DNA of 9,070 nucleotides from Prevotella sp. CAG:485 (GTDB lineage Bacteria > Bacteroidota > Bacteroidia > Bacteroidales > Muribaculaceae): contig FR897887.1 in NCBI GenBank assembly GCA_000437495.1, positions 1 through 9,070 of the forward strand, read 5' to 3'. Under the pieces are notes generated by a model. That model did no database searches. It had not been told where the DNA came from and was given only the letters and a program-made list of their open reading frames with translations. Positions 6,696-9,070 of this stretch are shown piece by piece. Made by a program: the position numbers and the translations under genes. The first letter of the stretch is position 1; each line of letters begins with the position of its first letter.

Positions 6696-7367
6696 TCAGT
6701 TTGTTGTTTGCTGTGTGTTGGCGGAAGAGGACGGGGCTGATGCGGCTGCCGGAGCGGATGTCTGAGGCATCTGTGCTGGAGCGCCGCCGCCTGCCGGGTT
6801 GAGGGGGAATATGCCTTTGGGATGCACCACAGTGTATTTGGTCAACCGGTCGTCAGAGCGGAAGCCGTCGCCCTCGAGCATGTGCGTGGCGTTCTCTATA
6901 TGAATAAAACACGATGTATAGAGCAGGTGTTTGCGCTCGTCCCAGAAGAGCTGCTGAGTCTGAAACAGGTCTTTCGGGGCGCGCGTAATCTCCACACGGC
7001 CGTCGAGGCGCCACAGGCGCTGGTTTTTGTAATAGATGGCGGAGTCTGCGGCCACGGTGGCTATGACGTTCTGAAAGACGTCGAAGCGCCGCAGATAAAG
7101 TCCCTCGGGGAAGCGCCAGTAGGGGGTGTCGAGGCTCTCATCTTCATACATCAGCCAAAGGGGCGTTACGATGCGGTATTGCACAATGCCGGAGTCGGAG
7201 ATGAGGGTGTTGACGTTTGTGGTGCGCATGGTGGGTGTGGAACGCGAGTCGATGTTTCCGGCATCGACTTTGCGTTCGTTGCGGCACGCCGCCACCGGAA
7301 GCAGCAGCACGACGGCAAACCACAAAATGGCGCGGCGGAGGTGTATTATCTGATTTTTCGTTTCCAA
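6696..7367 (-). CDS. lptC: LptC-like LPS export lipoprotein, TTG start
   Basis: LptC joins the inner-membrane LptB2FG exporter to the periplasmic LptA bridge that carries LPS to the outer membrane. The 223-residue product starts with a basic n-region, a hydrophobic core and a lipobox VAAC (Cys28), so it is a predicted lipoprotein. Most LptC proteins instead keep an uncleaved membrane anchor, but lipoprotein forms are usual in Bacteroidota. The LptC-type beta fold covers about 50-185, with the family-like stretches IVQYRIVTPLW (61-71), PEGLYLRRFD (87-96) and HMLEGDGFRSD (162-172). Residues 190-223 are a tail rich in Ala, Pro, Ser, Gln and Thr. The start is TTG at 7367, which overlaps the previous gene by 22 bases. 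No ATG gives a sensible signal sequence: the next TTG would remove the basic residues. The overlap suggests coupled translation and low initiation. The role is inferred from family resemblance and context. Confidence 0.82.
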   Translation of the reverse strand: METKNQIIHLRRAILWFAVVLLLPVAACRNERKVDAGNIDSRSTPTMRTTNVNTLISDSGIVQYRIVTPLWLMYEDESLDTPYWRFPEGLYLRRFDVFQNVIATVAADSAIYYKNQRLWRLDGRVEITRAPKDLFQTQQLFWDERKHLLYTSCFIHIENATHMLEGDGFRSDDRLTKYTVVHPKGIFPLNPAGGGAPAQMPQTSAPAAASAPSSSANTQQTTN

Positions 7368-8611
7368 AACCAGATTTCGTTGAAGTTAACGCCCAGGGTG
7401 ATGTTGAAATAATTTTCCGACACGAGTTTCTGGGGCGAGGCCTGACGATGTTTGTATTCCAGACCGAGGTTGATGAGGGTCTTGCCTTCGGGCGTCGGGA
7501 ATCCGAAGCCGCACGAAACGCCGTATTCCTTGACCTTGTTGCCGTGAATCTGCAGATAGTCGTTGACGTAATAAGCGCCAATGCGGTAGGTGATTTTCTT
7601 GAGATACGACCCGCGGGTCTTGGGGGTATATTCAGCGCCGAGACCCACACGCCAGCGGTTGTTGAAGTTCATGCCTTCAAACAGCACTTTGCCGTCGGCG
7701 TCGAGCAGGGGTTCATATTTGGCTTTTGACCAGTCCTGATAGAGGAAGTCGGCCTCCACCATGAAGTGCGAAGTGCGGTCGTGGCTGTAAGAGAGACCCA
7801 CGCCGAAGGTGTTGGGGCGGTAATAACGACCTCCCATGTGCTGCAGTCCAACGGTGTCGGCTTTGGTAGTAGAGGAGGTGATGTTCTGGAAGGTGGCCCA
7901 TGTGGTGCCGTGCATCGACATCTTAGGCGAGTAGATGAAGCCTATGGTAGCGCGGTTGGTGCGGTTCCAGCGTTTGGAGTATTGCAGACCTAAGGTGATG
8001 TCGAAATCGCGAATCTGCATTACGTGCTCAAACAGCGAGCTTGTTTCGTTTTGCGGCACGGCATAGAGGGCGTTGGTGATTGTGCCGAAGTTATAGCAGA
8101 AGTTGGCGCCGATGCTGAGGCCGAACCACTGACCGGCCACACCGGCGTAAGCCTGGTTGATGCCACCTGTGCCCTGATTCTGGCGTGTGCCGTGAACGAT
8201 GTCGGAGCCGAAGGCATAGCCCACCGAGGAGTAAGGGATGAGGCCTATTGAGCCGCCCATGTGGCGCGAGAAGGGGAACTGCATGGCGAGGTAATCGAGT
8301 CCGCCGCCGGTTTTGCGCTCTGATTTGTCATCCTCTTTTGACCAGAGCATTGACACGTCGGCACCCATGTCGAAGAGGAAGGTGAGGGAGTCGATGGAGG
8401 CATACGAGGCGGGATTCATGGCATTGATCTGTCGGCCGCCGGTCTGCGCTATGCCCACGCCGCCCATCTGGCGCTGCATGGAAGTGGCCCGGTCGTTGAG
8501 CATGCCGTAGCCGTACATGGAGTATGGCGTAACGGAGTTTTGTGCTTTCAGGGCCGGGAAGGTGAGAATCAGTGCCGCGAGAGCAATGAGAGTTTTAGTC
8601 GATATTTTCAT
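7346..8611 (-). CDS. FadL/OMPP1-like outer-membrane beta-barrel protein
   Basis: This is a 421-residue predicted outer-membrane protein. The ATG at 8611 is chosen because it opens a classical signal peptide (MKISTKTLIALAALILTFPA, cleavage after LKA at residue 23); an earlier in-frame start at 8653 would add 14 poorly suited residues and increase the overlap with coaX. After cleavage the sequence has SMYGYGMLND, GGVGIAQTG and NPASYASIDSLTFLFDMG, the pattern at the start of FadL/TodX (OMPP1) transporters. Alternating polar and aromatic strands follow to the C-terminal strand FNITLGVNFNEIWFW. FadL-type barrels move hydrophobic compounds across the outer membrane, but no substrate can be read here. 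The gene overlaps coaX by 17 bases upstream and the LptC-like gene by 22 bases downstream, so it is embedded in one operon. Barrel and export are well supported; the exact family is less certain. Confidence 0.82.
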   Translation of the reverse strand: MKISTKTLIALAALILTFPALKAQNSVTPYSMYGYGMLNDRATSMQRQMGGVGIAQTGGRQINAMNPASYASIDSLTFLFDMGADVSMLWSKEDDKSERKTGGGLDYLAMQFPFSRHMGGSIGLIPYSSVGYAFGSDIVHGTRQNQGTGGINQAYAGVAGQWFGLSIGANFCYNFGTITNALYAVPQNETSSLFEHVMQIRDFDITLGLQYSKRWNRTNRATIGFIYSPKMSMHGTTWATFQNITSSTTKADTVGLQHMGGRYYRPNTFGVGLSYSHDRTSHFMVEADFLYQDWSKAKYEPLLDADGKVLFEGMNFNNRWRVGLGAEYTPKTRGSYLKKITYRIGAYYVNDYLQIHGNKVKEYGVSCGFGFPTPEGKTLINLGLEYKHRQASPQKLVSENYFNITLGVNFNEIWFWKRKIR

Positions 8612-9070
8612 TGTATCGGAATATGCTGATGAGGCCGCGTTGCACCAGGTCAAGGCGGCATAAAGGTTTCAGGTGGTCGAGACAACGGGTGCCGATGATT
8701 TTCCGGGCATCGCCTCCGGTGAGCATCAGGAGGCATCCGGGGAACATGGCGGCGGCTTTGGCGAAGCGGCTTTCTATCTCGAAGATTGTGCCGAGCACAG
8801 CGCCCGATTCAATGGCGCCGTCGGTGTTGTCGGGGAAAGTGGTGAGTGTGTCGGCCGGATTCCACTCCACTTGCGGCAGGCGCGAGGTATAGGCGTGCAG
8901 GGCGTTCAGACGCATTGTTACGCCGGGAGAGATGGAGCCGCCCAAGTATTCGGCTTTGGGCGAGATGACATCGCAGGTAAGTGCGGAACCGCAGTCGGCA
9001 ATCATCACAGCCTTTCCGGCACATATCTGCGCTGCGGCCACGGCGGCAGCGAGCCTGTCGACGCCGAGGG
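8595..9070 (-). CDS. coaX: Type III pantothenate kinase, C-terminal part (cut by the window edge)
   Basis: CoaX phosphorylates pantothenate with ATP, the first step of coenzyme A synthesis, in the cytoplasm. The frame is open to the right edge, so the true start is outside the window. An apparent GTG start at 9041 is internal, because the codons before it read LGVDRLAAA, the conserved GxDR motif that lines the substrate site. Then come the ASKHA-type phosphate motif DCGSALTCD (usually DxGTxxTxD; here Thr is replaced by Ser), GGSISPGVTMR, ALHAYTSRLP, the ESGAVLGTIFEIES helix and LTGGDA near the end. About 157 residues are visible of the roughly 240-260 normal for the family, so about one third, including the first phosphate-binding motif, is missing. 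It is the first gene of the visible operon and overlaps the outer-membrane protein gene by 17 bases. No promoter is visible. Confidence 0.92.
   Translation of the reverse strand, partial: LGVDRLAAAVAAAQICAGKAVMIADCGSALTCDVISPKAEYLGGSISPGVTMRLNALHAYTSRLPQVEWNPADTLTTFPDNTDGAIESGAVLGTIFEIESRFAKAAAMFPGCLLMLTGGDARKIIGTRCLDHLKPLCRLDLVQRGLISIFRYNENID

Noticed and set aside
7144..7729. Long frames of 168 codons (minus strand) and 170 codons (plus strand) across the LptC/outer-membrane gene border
   Set aside because: Both are alternative-frame shadows of GC-rich coding sequence; they show Arg/Pro/Ser-rich or featureless composition and no domain pattern.
8612..8653. Start of the outer-membrane protein at 8653
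   Set aside because: It would add 14 residues (MTWCNAASSAYSDT) before a textbook signal peptide and enlarge the overlap with coaX; ATG at 8611 is the better start.
8595..9041. coaX as a complete 148-residue gene starting at 9041
   Set aside because: The codon at 9041 is GTG, and the upstream codons encode the conserved GVDR motif, so the gene continues beyond the right edge.

Overview
The window looks like a chromosomal piece of a gut-type Bacteroidales, most likely near Muribaculaceae. The basis is the protein families (multi-domain secreted protein with a T9SS-like tail, Bacteroidales-type Crp regulator, LptC-type lipoprotein), a promoter of the Bacteroidota type (TTGG, 18-bp spacer, TACCTTTG) and moderate GC content. 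The taxon is an inference, not a measurement. I see no rRNA, tRNA, CRISPR array, insertion sequence or phage gene.

Left part (1-4005, minus strand): a long gene for a secreted, modular surface protein, with fibronectin type III-like domains, choice-of-anchor J-like domains, a CARDB-like domain and a C-terminal sorting-type domain. It ends at a strong hairpin terminator, and a degenerate TTAAGG repeat lies beyond that. The gene is broken twice. An in-frame amber codon (3703-3705) separates the 1190-residue body from a propeller-like upstream part, and that upstream part stops abruptly near 4005 without signal peptide or promoter.

Centre (4006-5391): the 3' two thirds of a Crp/Fnr-family regulator on the plus strand begin exactly where the secreted gene runs out, so two 5'-less genes are fused head to head. 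One deletion between divergent genes, one inversion with an end here, or a chimeric assembly would each explain this. Two hairpin terminators follow, then an intact minus-strand ECF sigma factor with its own promoter. A 22-codon signal-peptide-like ORF lies just downstream of the sigma gene.

Right part (5392-9070, minus strand): a tight, overlapping operon. In transcription order it holds coaX (type III pantothenate kinase, cut by the window edge), a FadL/OMPP1-like outer-membrane protein, an LptC-like lipoprotein that starts at TTG inside the preceding gene, and a CNNM/CorC-family membrane protein with CBS domains. The layout links CoA synthesis with envelope and LPS-transport functions and looks like ordinary core genome. 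The most unusual feature of the window is the double truncation near 4005, together with the amber codon.
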